Shown here: piece after piece, positions 22,201 through 26,871 of the stretch
How positions within the stretch are numbered: position 1 is the first letter of the stretch
Layout: the number at the start of each line of letters is the position of its first letter
DNA from: Symbiodinium natans
Lineage: Eukaryota; Sar; Dinophyceae; Suessiales; Symbiodiniaceae
Length of the DNA stretch: 32,500 nt
Assembly (NCBI GenBank): GCA_905221605.1
Contig: CAJNDS010002460.1
Coordinates: forward strand, 5,001 to 37,500
Direction: 5' to 3'
Notes under the pieces: generated by a model
Seen by the model: only the letters and a program-made list of their open reading frames with translations
What the model was told of the DNA's origin: nothing
Databases searched by the model: none
Position numbers and translations under genes: made by a program

Positions 22201-25200
22201 GTCCAGTTTGGGAAATCACCGATTGAGGCGAAACCCTCTGTGTGCCGTCTCCTTCTCTTGGAGCGCCAGAAGACGCCTGCCCGGGAGAACTCTCGGGGTT
22301 TCTTGGCGTTATAACCCCAAACCGTAAACCCTAAACCCTAAACCCTAAACCCTAAACCCTAAACCCTAATATTCTGGCGCCTTCGCGTTCGCAGCGCAAG
22401 GCTGCGGACTCCTTGAGCCCCAGAACGCTAAGAGCCCCTACAGCTGCCAGGGCTATAAAGCCCGAAGCCCACAGGAGCACAGGGCCTAAACCCTAAACCC
22501 CAAACCCTAAACCCTAAACCCTAAACCCTCAATCCTAAACCCTAAACCCTAAACCCTAAACCCTGAACCCTAAACCCTAACCCTGAACCCTAAACCCCTA
22601 AACCCCTAAAACACCTTTAGGGTTTAGGGCTTAGGATTTCTAGGCCTCAAGATTTAATCGGGCTTGGAATTCATGGTGCTTGGGTTTCAGGGTTTAGAGT
22701 TTAGGGCTTATAGGGAACCTTCCCCTTAAGAACTGTAACCGCAAAACCAAAAGCCCCTTGCCTTGAACACCCGCAATACGGGAAACCCTAAACCCTAAAC
22801 CCTAAGCCCTAAACCTAAAACCCTAAACCCTAAAACCCTAAAACCCTAAAACCCTAAAACCCTAAAACCCTAAAACCCTAAAACCCTAAACCCTAAACCC
22901 TAAACCCTAAACCCTAAAACCCTAAAACCCTAAAACCCTAAAACCTAAAACCCTAAACCCTAAAACCCTAAATCCCTAAACCCTAAACCCTAAACCCTAA
23001 ACCCTAAACCCTAAACCTAACCCTAAACCCTAAACCCTAAACCCTAAACCCTAAACCCTAAACCCTAAACCCTAAACCCTAAACCCTAAACCCTAAACCC
23101 TAAACCCTAAACCTCAGGCAGACCGCCTTGTCAGCGCGGCGCGCCATCGCTCGAAGACTTTTGAGGTGCCCGAGGTGCTCCGGAGGTCAGGATCGCAGAG
23201 CTGCGAGAAGGGTTGGAGTGAGGGTTTAGGGTTTAGGGTTTAGGGTTTAGGGTTTAGGGTTTAGGGTTTAGGGTTTAGGGTTTAGGGTTTAGGGTTTAGG
23301 GTTTAGGGTTTAGGGTTTAGGGTTCAGAGTTTAGGGTTTAGGGGGTTTGGGGTTTGGGGTTTAGGGATCAGGGTTTACGGCTTGTAAGGCTAAGGCTTTG
23401 AGCTTTAGGATTTCGTAAAGCCTGGACGCTCATGCCGCCAAAGACGCTGAAGGCTTGAATTGCTGAGAGGATTCATGTGGCGCAAGCGCATGGCAAGTTC
23501 TCCTTAATGTGGGACATGTTGATACAAATCCCCTTCCACCCCCAACGCCCCAACCTGGCAACACTCTACCAGACCAGGCCAAGAGTATCCAAGGAGTTGT
23601 GTCATGTGGGTTTTTAGGGGTGTCGAGGGGTTACGTGGGCCACTTGCAGGGTTGAGGGTTTTAGGGCCAAGGGCTGAGGAAGGTTGAAGATATGAAAACG
23701 CGAGGCAACACTTCTGCAAGGGTCGTTACGTGCCGGGAACGGCAGCTGCTTGGGGTTTTTAGGGATCTATGTGCCGCCACTTCGCAGCCTCCATTCCAAG
23801 CTTGCTGGATTACACCCTACGCCCTGAGCCCTGAGTCCTAAGCCCCTAAACCCCAAAACCCCAAAACCCTAAACCCTAAACCCCAAACCCCAAACCCTGA
23901 GCTCGACCAGGCTGGCAGCTGTAAGGATGGCCACAGCTGCTCGTGAAGTCGATGCAAGATGAGAGGAGACGGGCCAAAGAGGGCGTTCGTGCGAATGGAG
24001 CCCTAAACCCTAAACCCTAAACCCTAAACCCTAAACCCTAAACCCTAAACCCTAAACCCTAAACCCTAAACCCTAACAATGCCGAGCCCAGCGGATTCTT
24101 GGTCGCACCCCGAACCCTCAACCGAAACCCTAAACCCTAAACCCTAAACCCTAAACCCTAAACCCTAAACCCTAAACCCTAAACCCTAAACCCCACCCTA
24201 AACCCCACCCTAAACCCTAAACCCTAAACCCTAAACCCTAAACCCTAAACCCTAAACCCTAAACCCTAAACCCTAAACCCTAAACCCTAAACCCTACAGA
24301 AAAATGTACAGGCCCTGCCTCAAAGGTAGTGTCAATCACCTGCAGGTACGTCGATTTCAGCTGGCTGAATGAGGCGATTGACATTCCATTGCTGGGTGGT
24401 GGCCCTCGCGGGTCTACGCTGCCTGTTTCATGTAGGTTTTAGGGTTTAGGGTTTAGAGTTTAGGGTTTAGGATGCTTAGCCTGAGTTGATGTAAAGTCCT
24501 GTAAGATGTCCGAAGCAGCCCCGAATGAGGTACCCTTCTAGACCACTATTCAGGGAAACCCTAAGCCCTAAGCCCTAAGCCCTAAACCCGAAACCCTAAA
24601 CCCTGAAACCTACAAACCCTAAACCCTAAACTTGTGGGTGCAGACTTTGGATGCTCTAAGCCCTTGTGAACAATCTGCTCTTGCTGACTGCAGAGCCGCT
24701 GCAGGCGCACACAGGCTTCACCAAAATAGTCAGGTGGGAGCCCCAAACCCTAAACCCTAAACCCTAAACCCTAAACCCTAAGCCCCAAACCCCCAAAGTG
24801 AGCCACAGTCTAGCGACTTGACACCTCCTTCAGTTCAGGGCTCAGGTGGTTGGCATTCGAGCCTTGGGGGCTTTCGGGTTTAGGGTTTAGGGGTTCAGGG
24901 CTTAGGGGTTAGGGGTTCAGGGGTTCAGGGGTTCAGGGTTTAGGGTTTAGGGGTTCAGGGTCGACCCTGAGCACTAAACCGCAAACCCCAAACCCCAAAC
25001 CCCAAACCCTAAACCCCAAACCCTAAACTAAACCCTACTGTAAATCCGCAAGAGGATTTCGGGTCGCATGGCACAGGGATTTGAGGCTTCTGAGCGACCC
25101 CACTTCGTCATTGCAAATGCCCCCAACGAAAGCCCCGTCTGTGAGCAAAGCTGCACGTCCTCTTCGGCTGAGCAGCTCTACTATTACTCTCAGAAAAAAT

Positions 25201-25202
25201 AG
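1375..25202 (+). CDS. Gene A: roughly 100-exon gene of unknown function, overall span
   Basis: Successive short open segments on the plus strand, each bounded by a pyrimidine-rich or C-rich tract plus AG (often AG|G) and by GT, GC or GA, join with matching phase over most of 24 kb. Exons are mostly 14-140 nt and total about 5.5 kb, so about 1,800 residues. The proposed start is ATG at 1375 (MWGLTEKMQPTP); the proposed stop is TAG at 25200-25202. I recognise no catalytic domain. Some segments look helical or membrane-like (LLLAALLLKLWG, VVVEVGTQLRPIRDAGF). Exon blocks are listed separately. The general structure is well supported; individual joins vary, and GC-rich exons can stay open in two frames, so a few boundaries are surely wrong. 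It could also be two adjacent genes. Confidence 0.6.
1590..2120 (+). repeat. Degenerate TTTAGGG arrays plus poly-C
   Basis: Interspersed TTTAGGG, TTCAGGG and TTTGGGG at 1590-1660, 1754-1880 and 2076-2120 flank exons 1670-1728 and 1905-1952; a run of about 26 C begins at 2011. Confidence 0.85.
2195..2293 (+). mobile_element. Family C element, copy 1
   Basis: TGCCCAGTAAGTAACCT ... AGGTACTACTGGGCA, terminal inverted repeats around an A/T-rich core with GGGTACCCTTTTGGG. Confidence 0.65.
2434..2815 (-). repeat. CCCTAAA array, poly-C/CCCCCCA tract and (CCCAAAA)n
   Basis: CCCTAAA at 2440-2505, then after exon 2510-2573 an 85-bp C-tract broken by single A (2647-2735), then about eight CCCAAAA units (2731-2795). 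These produce the long Pro-only and Gly-only frames. Confidence 0.9.
3376..3475 (+). mobile_element. Family A inverted-repeat element, copy 1
   Basis: 100-bp element TTGGGATGCTCCCCCTTATA ... AGGGGAACATCCCAA with the family core AACAGTCCTTAAT and CGGACTGTGAGTA. It lies inside the intron between exons 3307-3339 and 3737-3797. No clean target duplication. Confidence 0.75.
3994..4104 (+). mobile_element. Introner element, family A copy 2, equal to one intron
   Basis: A TIR element (GTTGGGATGTTCCCCCTTAT at one end, ATAAGGCGAACATCCCAA at the other) flanked by GAGGCTA at 3991-3997 and 4102-4108. Reading the intron as GC...AG|G within the duplicated target makes the exons join as they would without the insertion: CGG AAG AG|G CTA TCT. 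The target duplication thus supplies both splice sites. This is the clearest intron gain in the window. Confidence 0.8.
4182..4266 (-). mobile_element. Family B element, copy 3, equal to one intron
   Basis: Compared with copy 1 it is in reverse orientation: TTATGGGGTACCTTATGGTC ... CCCCTATTTTCGTAAACCCC. The intron read here (GTACC...CCCCCAG) coincides with the element, the GT and AG lying in its terminal repeats, and the flanking exons join in phase. Confidence 0.65.
4267..6665 (+). CDS. Gene A exon block 2
   Basis: Proposed exons: 4267-4308, 4520-4542, 4815-4845, 4981-5007, 5269-5299, 5712-5741, 5899-5915, 5951-5981, 6347-6411, 6463-6490, 6632-6665, with phase kept throughout. Sample peptides are GEGKPEIQLLFK, GNNAYYW, LGVFTGRE, LMRFEPVVS and RKPYAPDPSNMDKARSAM. 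5' sites include GTAAGG at 4846, GTGAGG at 5916 and GTTTAGGG at 6412 and 6666, where a telomere heptamer starts the intron. The 4815 acceptor is the least certain. Confidence 0.55.
4549..4615 (+). mobile_element. Family A copy 3, right half replaced by CCCTAAA repeats
   Basis: Left TIR and core (CTAACAGACCTGACTAGGG ... CTATAATCCCGATTA) are intact, then the sequence passes directly into CCCTAAAC repeats to about 4731. The right arm is missing. It sits immediately after exon 4520-4542. Confidence 0.7.
4613..4731 (-). repeat. CCCCTAAA variant array
   Basis: Octamer-biased array that takes the place of the right half of a family A element. Confidence 0.85.
5008..5268 (+). other. T-rich intron interior
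   Basis: Plus strand is T/G-rich with TTTTGTTTTTTTATG and no repeats of the families above. No coding seen; part of the intron before exon 5269-5299. Confidence 0.4.
5341..5540 (+). repeat. TTTAGGG array followed by a 62-bp tandem duplication
   Basis: About 12 perfect heptamers (5341-5422), then two units, 5417-5479 and 5480-5540, each starting TTTAGGGGT and ending GGGTTAAGGG, about 85 percent alike, with GGCTTCAGG and CACTGCTCTCC in common. Confidence 0.85.
5561..5627 (+). repeat. Small hairpin
   Basis: ACTTTTTGGGT at 5569 is answered by ACCAAAAAAAGT at 5608; probably a remnant of a further TIR element. Confidence 0.45.
5763..5864 (+). mobile_element. Family A copy 4
   Basis: TTGGGCTGTTCCCCCTTTCC ... 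GGGGGGACCATCCCAA with core CTAACAGCCCTTAATGGGG. Degenerate, in the intron between 5741 and 5899. Confidence 0.7.
6091..6170 (+). mobile_element. Family D copy 5, left half replaced by CCCTAAA repeats
   Basis: The right half (TATACATAAGGGCCCATGCT ... TACTCAGGGCCCATGGTGCC) follows directly on a CCCTAAA array at 6004-6090; no left arm. Confidence 0.6.
6661..6751 (+). mobile_element. Family B copy 4, left part replaced by TTTAGGG repeats
   Basis: The first bases (TGGGGGTTT) match the family terminus, then TTTAGGG repeats run to about 6688, then the family core resumes (CCAAATAGTAGGATCCCTTG ... CAATATGGTACCCCTAATAT) to the right end CAACCCCC. Confidence 0.65.
6829..6918 (+). mobile_element. Family C copy 2
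   Basis: Core TTTTGGGTTGGTTGCTTTAT matches copy 3. Its right end ACCAAAG directly precedes exon 6921-6943 and supplies the acceptor AG. Confidence 0.65.
6921..8698 (+). CDS. Gene A exon block 3
   Basis: Proposed exons: 6921-6943, 7066-7147, 7247-7314, 7560-7604, 7652-7679, 7835-7861, 8064-8119, 8245-8272, 8306-8393, 8420-8468, 8612-8698. Peptides include RERLLLHASCTSKPSIFMT, RRAAAVEAVINPFY, MFMGPCKYEQLQ and PEYDPLKPNKGKYTMSQRL. Donors GTGAGTTTTC at 8469 and GTGAGTCTC at 8699 are near consensus. The introns at 8273-8305 and 8394-8419 would be only 33 and 26 nt. The segment RCLAAVMEAAHRLIW has a repeat-protein-like helical look, but I cannot call PPR or TPR from it. Confidence 0.55.
6941..7049 (+). 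mobile_element. Family C copy 3
   Basis: Perfect 12-bp terminal inverted repeat TTGGTAGCCCAG / CTGGGCTACCAA. The donor of exon 6921-6943 (TTG|GTAGCC) lies in the left terminal repeat, so copies 2 and 3 bracket a 23-nt exon. Confidence 0.75.
7320..7490 (+). repeat. Perfect TTTAGGG array, about 24 units
   Basis: Starts right after donor GTCTTG of exon 7247-7314; only one unit is shortened. Confidence 0.95.
7680..7834 (+). mobile_element. Family D element, copy 2, coincident with an intron
   Basis: GTTGCATGCTCCCCTTGTAT ... AGGGACCATGTAACCACCCT then TTTGACAAG. Family core: GGGCCCTTAAA, CCCAAGGGCCCATAC, AGAACCCTTTGAAGAAGGTA. Flanking exons 7652-7679 and 7835-7861 join in phase. Confidence 0.65.
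8717..8801 (+). mobile_element. Family B copy 2
   Basis: TGGGGGTTTCCGAAAATAGG ... CCCTATTTTGGGACATACCA, about 85 bp with imperfect terminal inverted repeats, in the intron that begins GTGAGTCTC at 8699. Confidence 0.65.
9157..10187 (+). CDS. Gene A exon block 4
   Basis: Proposed exons: 9157-9185, 9281-9330, 9480-9551, 9667-9754, 9981-10019, 10126-10187, all in phase with each other. Peptides: IMIERRGHIYHSGALA, GLARLNHSSDIGGKPDSQ, VVVEVGTQLRPIRDAGFTW, PFMGPLTAFICS, NSEAGYTELSASYGFL. Donors: GTAAGT at 9186, GCTAGG at 9331, GCTAAACCC at 9552, GTAGGG at 9755, GTTTAGGG at 10188. The join from 8698 to 9157 needs at least one more small exon that I could not place securely (candidate near 9040-9055). 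Confidence 0.6.
9186..9280 (+). mobile_element. Family F element, copy 1, equal to one intron
   Basis: Begins GTAAGTTCTCTAAATTATGG, a near-consensus donor, and ends with a C/A-rich tract and CCAAAAG. Exons 9157-9185 and 9281-9330 join in phase (KGGNI|WIMIERRG). Confidence 0.6.
9333..9459 (+). repeat. TTTAGGG array
   Basis: About 17 units with one TTTTTAGGG interruption; begins at the GC donor of exon 9281-9330. Confidence 0.95.
9553..9941. repeat. Inverted pair of higher-order octamer arrays around an exon
   Basis: 9553-9646 mixes CCCCTAAA and CCCTAAAG; 9769-9941 mixes TTTAGGGG and CTTAGGGG in blocks of two or three. They flank exon 9667-9754 in opposite orientation and could pair in RNA. 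Confidence 0.85.
10190..10540 (+). repeat. TTTAGGG array grading into TTTTGGGG-type sequence
   Basis: Perfect units to 10235, then degenerate G/T-rich sequence with TTTAGGGG, TTTTGGGG and TTTCGGGG. No secure exon here. Confidence 0.75.
10731..13751 (+). CDS. Gene A exon block 5
   Basis: Proposed exons: 10731-10743, 10906-10940, 11250-11315, 11441-11496 (or 11501), 11619-11666, 11719-11777, 11914-12055, 12213-12293, 12394-12445, 12632-12656, 12720-12782, 13098-13123, 13181-13205, 13315-13341, 13474-13582, 13659-13751. Peptides: CETPEPMHPTPLPALQALE, FAEFFYTYSTALKDPSMEE, GNPPVRSLTPQAIRCKVNI, CSFEGSVKLVLLLSLPDQ, REFGSKVSVVPKYRSLG. The last donor is GTATGT. Between 10188 and 10730 there are probably one or two small exons (candidates near 10590 and 10650) among degenerate G-rich repeats. 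Confidence 0.55.
10755..10866 (+). mobile_element. Family E element, copy 1
   Basis: AGTAGCTAACCCTGAGTTCA ... GTGTACTCATTCAGCTACTA, core TTTCAGTTCTATAAAAGATT. Terminal repeats pair AGTAGCT with AGCTACT. Confidence 0.6.
12465..12581 (+). mobile_element. Family A copy 5 with telomere repeats inside
   Basis: Both ends are present (TTGGGATGTTCCCCCTAATA and AAGGGTGAAGATCCCAA), flanked by the direct repeat ACCTAACC at 12457-12464 and 12582-12589. The middle (about 12507-12552) is CCCTAAA-type repeat instead of the usual core. The 8-bp duplication fits the length seen at copy 2. Confidence 0.75.
12815..12916 (+). mobile_element. Family E copy 2
   Basis: CTTAGTTGCTGAGTTCATAA ... AATGTAGTCCTTCAGCTACT AAG. 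It abuts a TTTAGGG array through GGGCTA, exactly as copy 4 at 31771 does. Confidence 0.65.
13752..13853 (+). repeat. Three 34-bp tandem units at an intron start
   Basis: Units begin at 13752, 13786 and 13820, each GTATGTATTTCAGGTTTTTG-like then TATATAA. Each unit carries a donor-like GTATGT and an acceptor-like TTTCAG|G; the first is the donor of exon 13659-13751. Confidence 0.85.
14061..17732 (+). CDS. Gene A exon block 6
   Basis: Candidate exons: 14061-14151, 14289-14346, coding somewhere in 14638-14873 and from 14945 to about 15050, 15684-15807, 15845-15858, 16056-16114, an exon inside 16269-16365, 16741-16897, 17058-17088, 17220-17277, 17615-17732. Peptides: LAEVGPACLSRHNLGMKDLG, TPWQRFFLNTEDINRLHET, EPDQGKPTTLLTAGLPHL, RPEVHKAPCILINSKPNS, APASEVSASTKENYNEMR. 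The stretch 14638-15500 is open in two or three frames and its joins are unresolved. Exon 17615-17732 begins with a Ser/Ala/Gly-rich low-complexity segment. Confidence 0.45.
14203..14620 (+). repeat. Long degenerate TTTAGGG / TTTAGAGGG region
   Basis: G/T-rich repeats with a loose higher-order unit of about 60 bp (GGCTTAGAGGGTTTAGGAGG-like, several copies), broken by exon 14289-14346. Confidence 0.7.
15107..15239 (+). mobile_element. Family D copy 1, with poly-C in the centre
   Basis: Terminal inverted repeat of about 26 bp starting AGGGTAGTTACATGGTCCCT and ending AGGGACCATGTATCTACCCT. A run of 13 or more C replaces the family's CAAGGGCCCATACTTCAGAA segment. Confidence 0.75.
15277..15580. 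repeat. CCCTAAA array (15277-15364) facing a TTTAGGG array (15497-15572)
   Basis: Opposite arrays around about 130 bp of GC-rich, possibly exonic sequence; a G11 run lies at 15481. Confidence 0.85.
15874..15945 (+). mobile_element. Family E copy 3, left half replaced by poly-C
   Basis: CTTAGTTGCTG is followed by a 14-C run, then the family's right half (GGGACTATAGTGTCCCAAGA ... TTCAGCTAATT) and an ATT microsatellite (15946-16013) with two further TTCAGCTA motifs. Confidence 0.55.
16118..16253. repeat. TTTAGGG array ending in a head-to-head CCCTAAA junction
   Basis: About 16 TTTAGGG/CTTAGGG units run into GGGTTTAACCC at 16233-16243, followed by two CCCTAAA units: a near-perfect palindrome with a one-base centre at 16238. 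Confidence 0.9.
17420..17990 (+). other. A-rich and CAA-rich simple sequence with poly-C and (AC)n
   Basis: Poly-C (17494-17520), A-runs, an (AC)7 tract near 17580, then after exon 17615-17732 a CAA/CAT-rich stretch to 17970. No gene seen in the simple sequence itself. Confidence 0.5.
18006..20171 (+). CDS. Gene A exon block 7
   Basis: Candidate exons: 18006-18065 (GHDGHRHVRMTFILRVMWVG, donor GTGAGTTC), 18309-18350, 18873-18936 (LKVVFGQMIIFTLFLRG), 18994-19066 (LLDVRERDQRCSSIRVMSFL), 19274-19294, 19327-19341, 19574 to about 19690, 19968-20049 (GVAPNILPRLSEPSLWRPD), 20125-20171. The exon after 19574 is open in two frames; one contains DFG, but there is no kinase context. Joins between 18066 and 18309, and between 19690 and 19968, are uncertain. 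Confidence 0.45.
18083..18216 (+). mobile_element. Family D copy 3, flanked by a 16-bp direct repeat
   Basis: Family D termini are recognisable (TTTACATGGTCCCCTAATCT ... CCCTGGAACTACCCT). The 16-mer TGAGTTCATGGTCATG occurs at 18067-18082 and 18217-18232; the left copy contains the donor GTGAGTTC of exon 18006-18065. Confidence 0.65.
18342..18851 (+). mobile_element. Larger (about 510 bp) inverted-repeat element, family G
   Basis: Imperfect termini of about 45 bp: ACAGTAAAACCACTGTATAA near 18352 is answered by TTATACAGCGTTTTTACTGT near 18819. Inside are a palindrome at 18528-18592 (arms GCGCGGGAGTCAC / GTGACTCCCCGCGC), a direct repeat of one arm at 18605-18633, and a tRNA-like block. No coding capacity, so non-autonomous. 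Confidence 0.6.
18664..18757 (+). ncRNA. tRNA-like block (SINE or pol III promoter candidate)
   Basis: TGGTCTAGTGG at 18671 fits the A-box consensus TRGYNNARNNG completely; GGCTCAACCCC at 18730 fits the B-box GGTTCRANNCC with one mismatch. Spacing is 59 nt. TACCC at 18723 and GGGTA at 18751 could pair as a T-arm stem around a C-run. There is no complete cloverleaf, so it is not a functional tRNA gene. Confidence 0.35.
19066..19170 (-). repeat. CCCTAAG variant array
   Basis: About 14 units of CCCTAAG with a short patch of CCGTAAG; the normal CCCTAAA form is absent. Confidence 0.9.
19207..19239 (+). repeat. Poly-C tract, about 33 C
   Basis: Longest C homopolymer. Others: 2011, 13920, 15180, 15885, 17497, 18738; one G run at 20203. 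Confidence 0.9.
19347..19573 (+). mobile_element. Family A copy 6, carrying a nested family C element
   Basis: Ends TTCGGGATGTGCCCCCTTCT and TAAGGGGGAACATCCCAA. The right part of the core is split by a family C element at about 19435-19551, so family C was still inserting after family A. Confidence 0.7.
19435..19551 (+). mobile_element. Family C copy 4, nested in family A copy 6
   Basis: TTAGTTGTCCAGTAACCT ... AGGTTACCTGCTCTACTA with core GGGATTATAAGGGGATCTAT. Ends are approximate. Confidence 0.55.
20267..22307 (+). CDS. Gene A exon block 8
   Basis: Candidate exons: 20267-20289, 20412-20431, 20631-20703 (GRMLADGLEHGLWLRRLCG), 20788-20807, 20965-21014 (EPNHKMQNGLPFEW), 21163-21185, 21393-21442 (RPFEADGSAVRFYSC), 21476-21485, 21669-21715, 21746-21768, 21892-21939, 22207-22307. 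Donors include GTAAGTCGC at 21186, GTGAGT at 21486 and GTAAGA at 21940. At 21013-21022 the donor is read inside the terminal repeat of an inverted-repeat element. Introns 21443-21475 and 21716-21745 would be only 33 and 30 nt. Confidence 0.5.
20440..20532 (+). mobile_element. Family A copy 7
   Basis: TTGGGATGTTCCCCCTTGTA ... GGGGGAACATCCCAA. The right end is followed after ATTACTA by a CCCTAAA array. The proposed donor GCTTAC at 20432 lies just outside the left end. Confidence 0.75.
21011..21108 (+). mobile_element. Family B copy 1 (most complete)
   Basis: GGGGGTTTCCGAAATTCGAG ... CACCCCTAATTTCGGAACCC, terminal repeats of about 15 bp. The donor after exon 20965-21014 falls within its left terminus and a CCCTAAA array starts directly at its right terminus. 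Confidence 0.7.
22395..25202 (+). CDS. Gene A exon block 9 and proposed C-terminus
   Basis: Candidate exons: 22395-22483, 23118-23211, a short exon from 23421, about 23468-23605, 23683-23754, 23788-23807, 23911-23960, 24092-24111, 24312-24325, 24346-24431, 24705-24733, 25077-25202. Peptides: RHRSKTFEVPEVLRRSGSQS, GKFSLMWDMLIQIPFHPQ, YVDFSWLNEAIDIPLLGG, and the end FVIANAPNESPVCEQS...YYYSQKK then TAG. The sharp shift to AT-rich sequence right after the stop supports a gene end. An alternative exon, 24839-24869 (GSGGWHSSLG), would force another frame into the last exon. Confidence 0.5.
22484..22620 (-). repeat. CCCTAAA array
   Basis: Starts at the GC donor of exon 22395-22483 and meets a TTTAGGG block at 22617 in the tail-to-tail sense. 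Confidence 0.85.
22782..23114 (-). repeat. Longest telomere-type array (333 bp), with CCCTAAAA blocks
   Basis: CCCTAAA heptamers enclose homogeneous CCCTAAAA octamers (about 22824-22960). It ends three bases before the acceptor of exon 23118-23211. Confidence 0.95.
23221..23370 (+). repeat. TTTAGGG array
   Basis: About 16 perfect units then TTTGGGG variants, directly after the donor of exon 23118-23211; opposite in orientation to the array upstream. Confidence 0.95.
24000..24296 (-). repeat. Two CCCTAAA arrays around a 20-nt exon
   Basis: 24000-24076 and 24126-24296, about 11 and 24 units, separated by candidate exon 24092-24111. Confidence 0.9.
24877..25035. repeat. TTCAGGGG block facing CCCCAAA block
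   Basis: GGGGTTCA repeats to 24960, then CCCCAAAC repeats in the opposite orientation. Confidence 0.85.
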
Positions 25203-25411
25203 TATGAATATCATTGGTCTCGTTAGTATTACAACTATTGGTACTGCGGCTATTGAATTTCCATATTTAACACATATATACATATTGAATATGTATATAG
25301 TATTGCATCAGTATATTATTGCATAGAGCACCGTATGAAGTAGATATTTGCATGTTTAGGTTTGCAAATGATATTCTATTACAATCCATGATGCCCACCC
25401 AGTCTGGCGTT
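25203..25411. other. AT-rich 3' flank of gene A
   Basis: Markedly AT-rich, with the palindromic ACATATATACATATTGAATATGTATATAG around 25268-25298 written here only as two arms (ACATATATACATAT and ATGTATATAG). It is open on both strands for about 80 codons with hydrophobic translations, but base composition explains this. It most likely contains the 3' UTR or intergenic sequence. Confidence 0.35.
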
Positions 25412-25625
25412 GGGGTTTAGGGTTTAGGGTTTAGGGTTTAGGGTTTAGGGTTTAGGGTTTAGGGTTTAGGGTTTAGGGTTTAGGGTTTAGGGTTTAGGGT
25501 TTAGGGTTTAGGGTTTAGGGTTTAGGGTTTAGGGTTTAGGGTCTAGGGTTTAGGGTTTAGGGTTTCGGGTTTCGGGTTTAGGGTTTCGGGTTTCGGGTTT
25601 AGGTTTTAGGGTGTAAGGTTTCGGG
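25412..25625 (+). repeat. TTTAGGG array with TTTCGGG tail
   Basis: About 22 perfect units, then TTTCGGG variants. Confidence 0.95.
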
Positions 25626-25629
25626 GTAA

Positions 25630-26490
25630 TTAGGAGTTTGAAGGTTGGGGGCCTGCGGCACCGCTTAGGGCTTAGATGCTTGGCAAAACGCTTTTCGGCA
25701 CTGGCGCGGGCCCAAGATACACACACATCTACACATGGTGACCATGCTGTAGTGAAGTGAAACCGAGGCTGGTGGCTCCCAGCACACTCCTTCGGAGTGG
25801 CTACTGCTTCCCGGAACCCTTCTCAGCACATTTGGCGCAGCTTGCGTAATCGGCCGTTGCGCCCATGACGCTCTCAGATGGAGGTTTTGCTGGGATCAAG
25901 CCCCGAACACCCCTTGGGCCCTATCACGAGATTTTACGCTTGACATGCGAGAGTAAAGTGCTCCAAGGTGCCAAGCTATGGCTTGCGAGATGGGGATTCA
26001 CGAAAAGAGCGGTGCCTATCTTGGGGATGGATGTATTGCAGGATAGCATCTTGGGTGACACAAGGGTACCGGTACTTCTGTTTTTGAAAATGCCCTTTCT
26101 GTCGCATGTCTGTCAGTGTCTGGTGGTCCTTATGTGGGGGGGGGCCTCTCACACGAGAAAAGGACATTGAACATAGGCAAAAGAACTGACAACCGCACGG
26201 CTCTGTGAAAGAGCTCTCTGATCAGTCTTAACTAGACCCTGAACACTAAACCCTGAATCCTTTGCCGTTCCAAACGTTCAAACGAAGTTTAAGATTTGGA
26301 GTGAAACCCTAAACCCTAAACCGTAAACCCTAAACCCTAAGACTGCGGCAAGAAGATGCCAAACGCACTTGCTGAAGGGCTTGGGGCAATGCTTCGCATC
26401 CTCGTCGCTTGTGCGCTTGCATAGGTGAATTTTGCAGGGACGCCGCACCTGATCTTGGCAAAGGGCTGTTCCGGGCTGCTCCAGATTTTT
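25630..26490 (+). other. Repeat-poor interval with uncertain exons of gene B
   Basis: About 600 bp without telomere arrays (25630-26230). An ATG at 25865 opens 101 codons (MTLSDGGFAGIKPRTPLG) with possible donor GTGCC near 25964; it could be a first exon, but nothing confirms it. At 26438-26483 a better candidate exon (LILAKGCSGLLQIF) follows gtgaattttgcag. The minus strand is also open over 26340-26490, so the call stays weak. Confidence 0.25.
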
Positions 26491-26748
26491 AAACACTAAA
26501 CCCTAAACCCTAAAACCTAAACCCTAACCCTAAACCCTAAACCCTAAATCCTAAACCCAATTCCTGGGCTCCGCCGAAAAGACCTCCGAACGCGAACATC
26601 TACGCACCTCAGTGTTTGGTGCCATGGTCTAAACCCTAAACCCTAAACCCCAAACCCCAAACCCCAAACCCTAAACCCTAAACCCTAAACCCTACAGAGC
26701 AGCTCGTGGATCCTCCCCGTGAGGAGAGCAGGAGATGAAGGAGACTAC

Positions 26749-26871
26749 AGGGTTCAGGGTTCAGGGTTCAGGGTTCAGGCTTCAGGGTTCAGGGGCAGGG
26801 TTCAGGGTTCAGGGTTCAGGGTTCAGGGTTCAGGGTTCAGGGTTTAGGGTTTAGGGTTCAGGGTTTAGGGT
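26749..26871 (+). repeat. TTCAGGG variant array
   Basis: About 14 units of GGGTTCA, almost without the canonical form until the last few units. Confidence 0.9.

Noticed and set aside
26278-26496. Cys-rich minus-strand frame (HLCKRTSDEDAKHCPKPF)
   Set aside because: Protein-like in part, but the minus-strand borders lack good splice sites and it opposes the plus-strand exon chain; kept only as an ambiguity.
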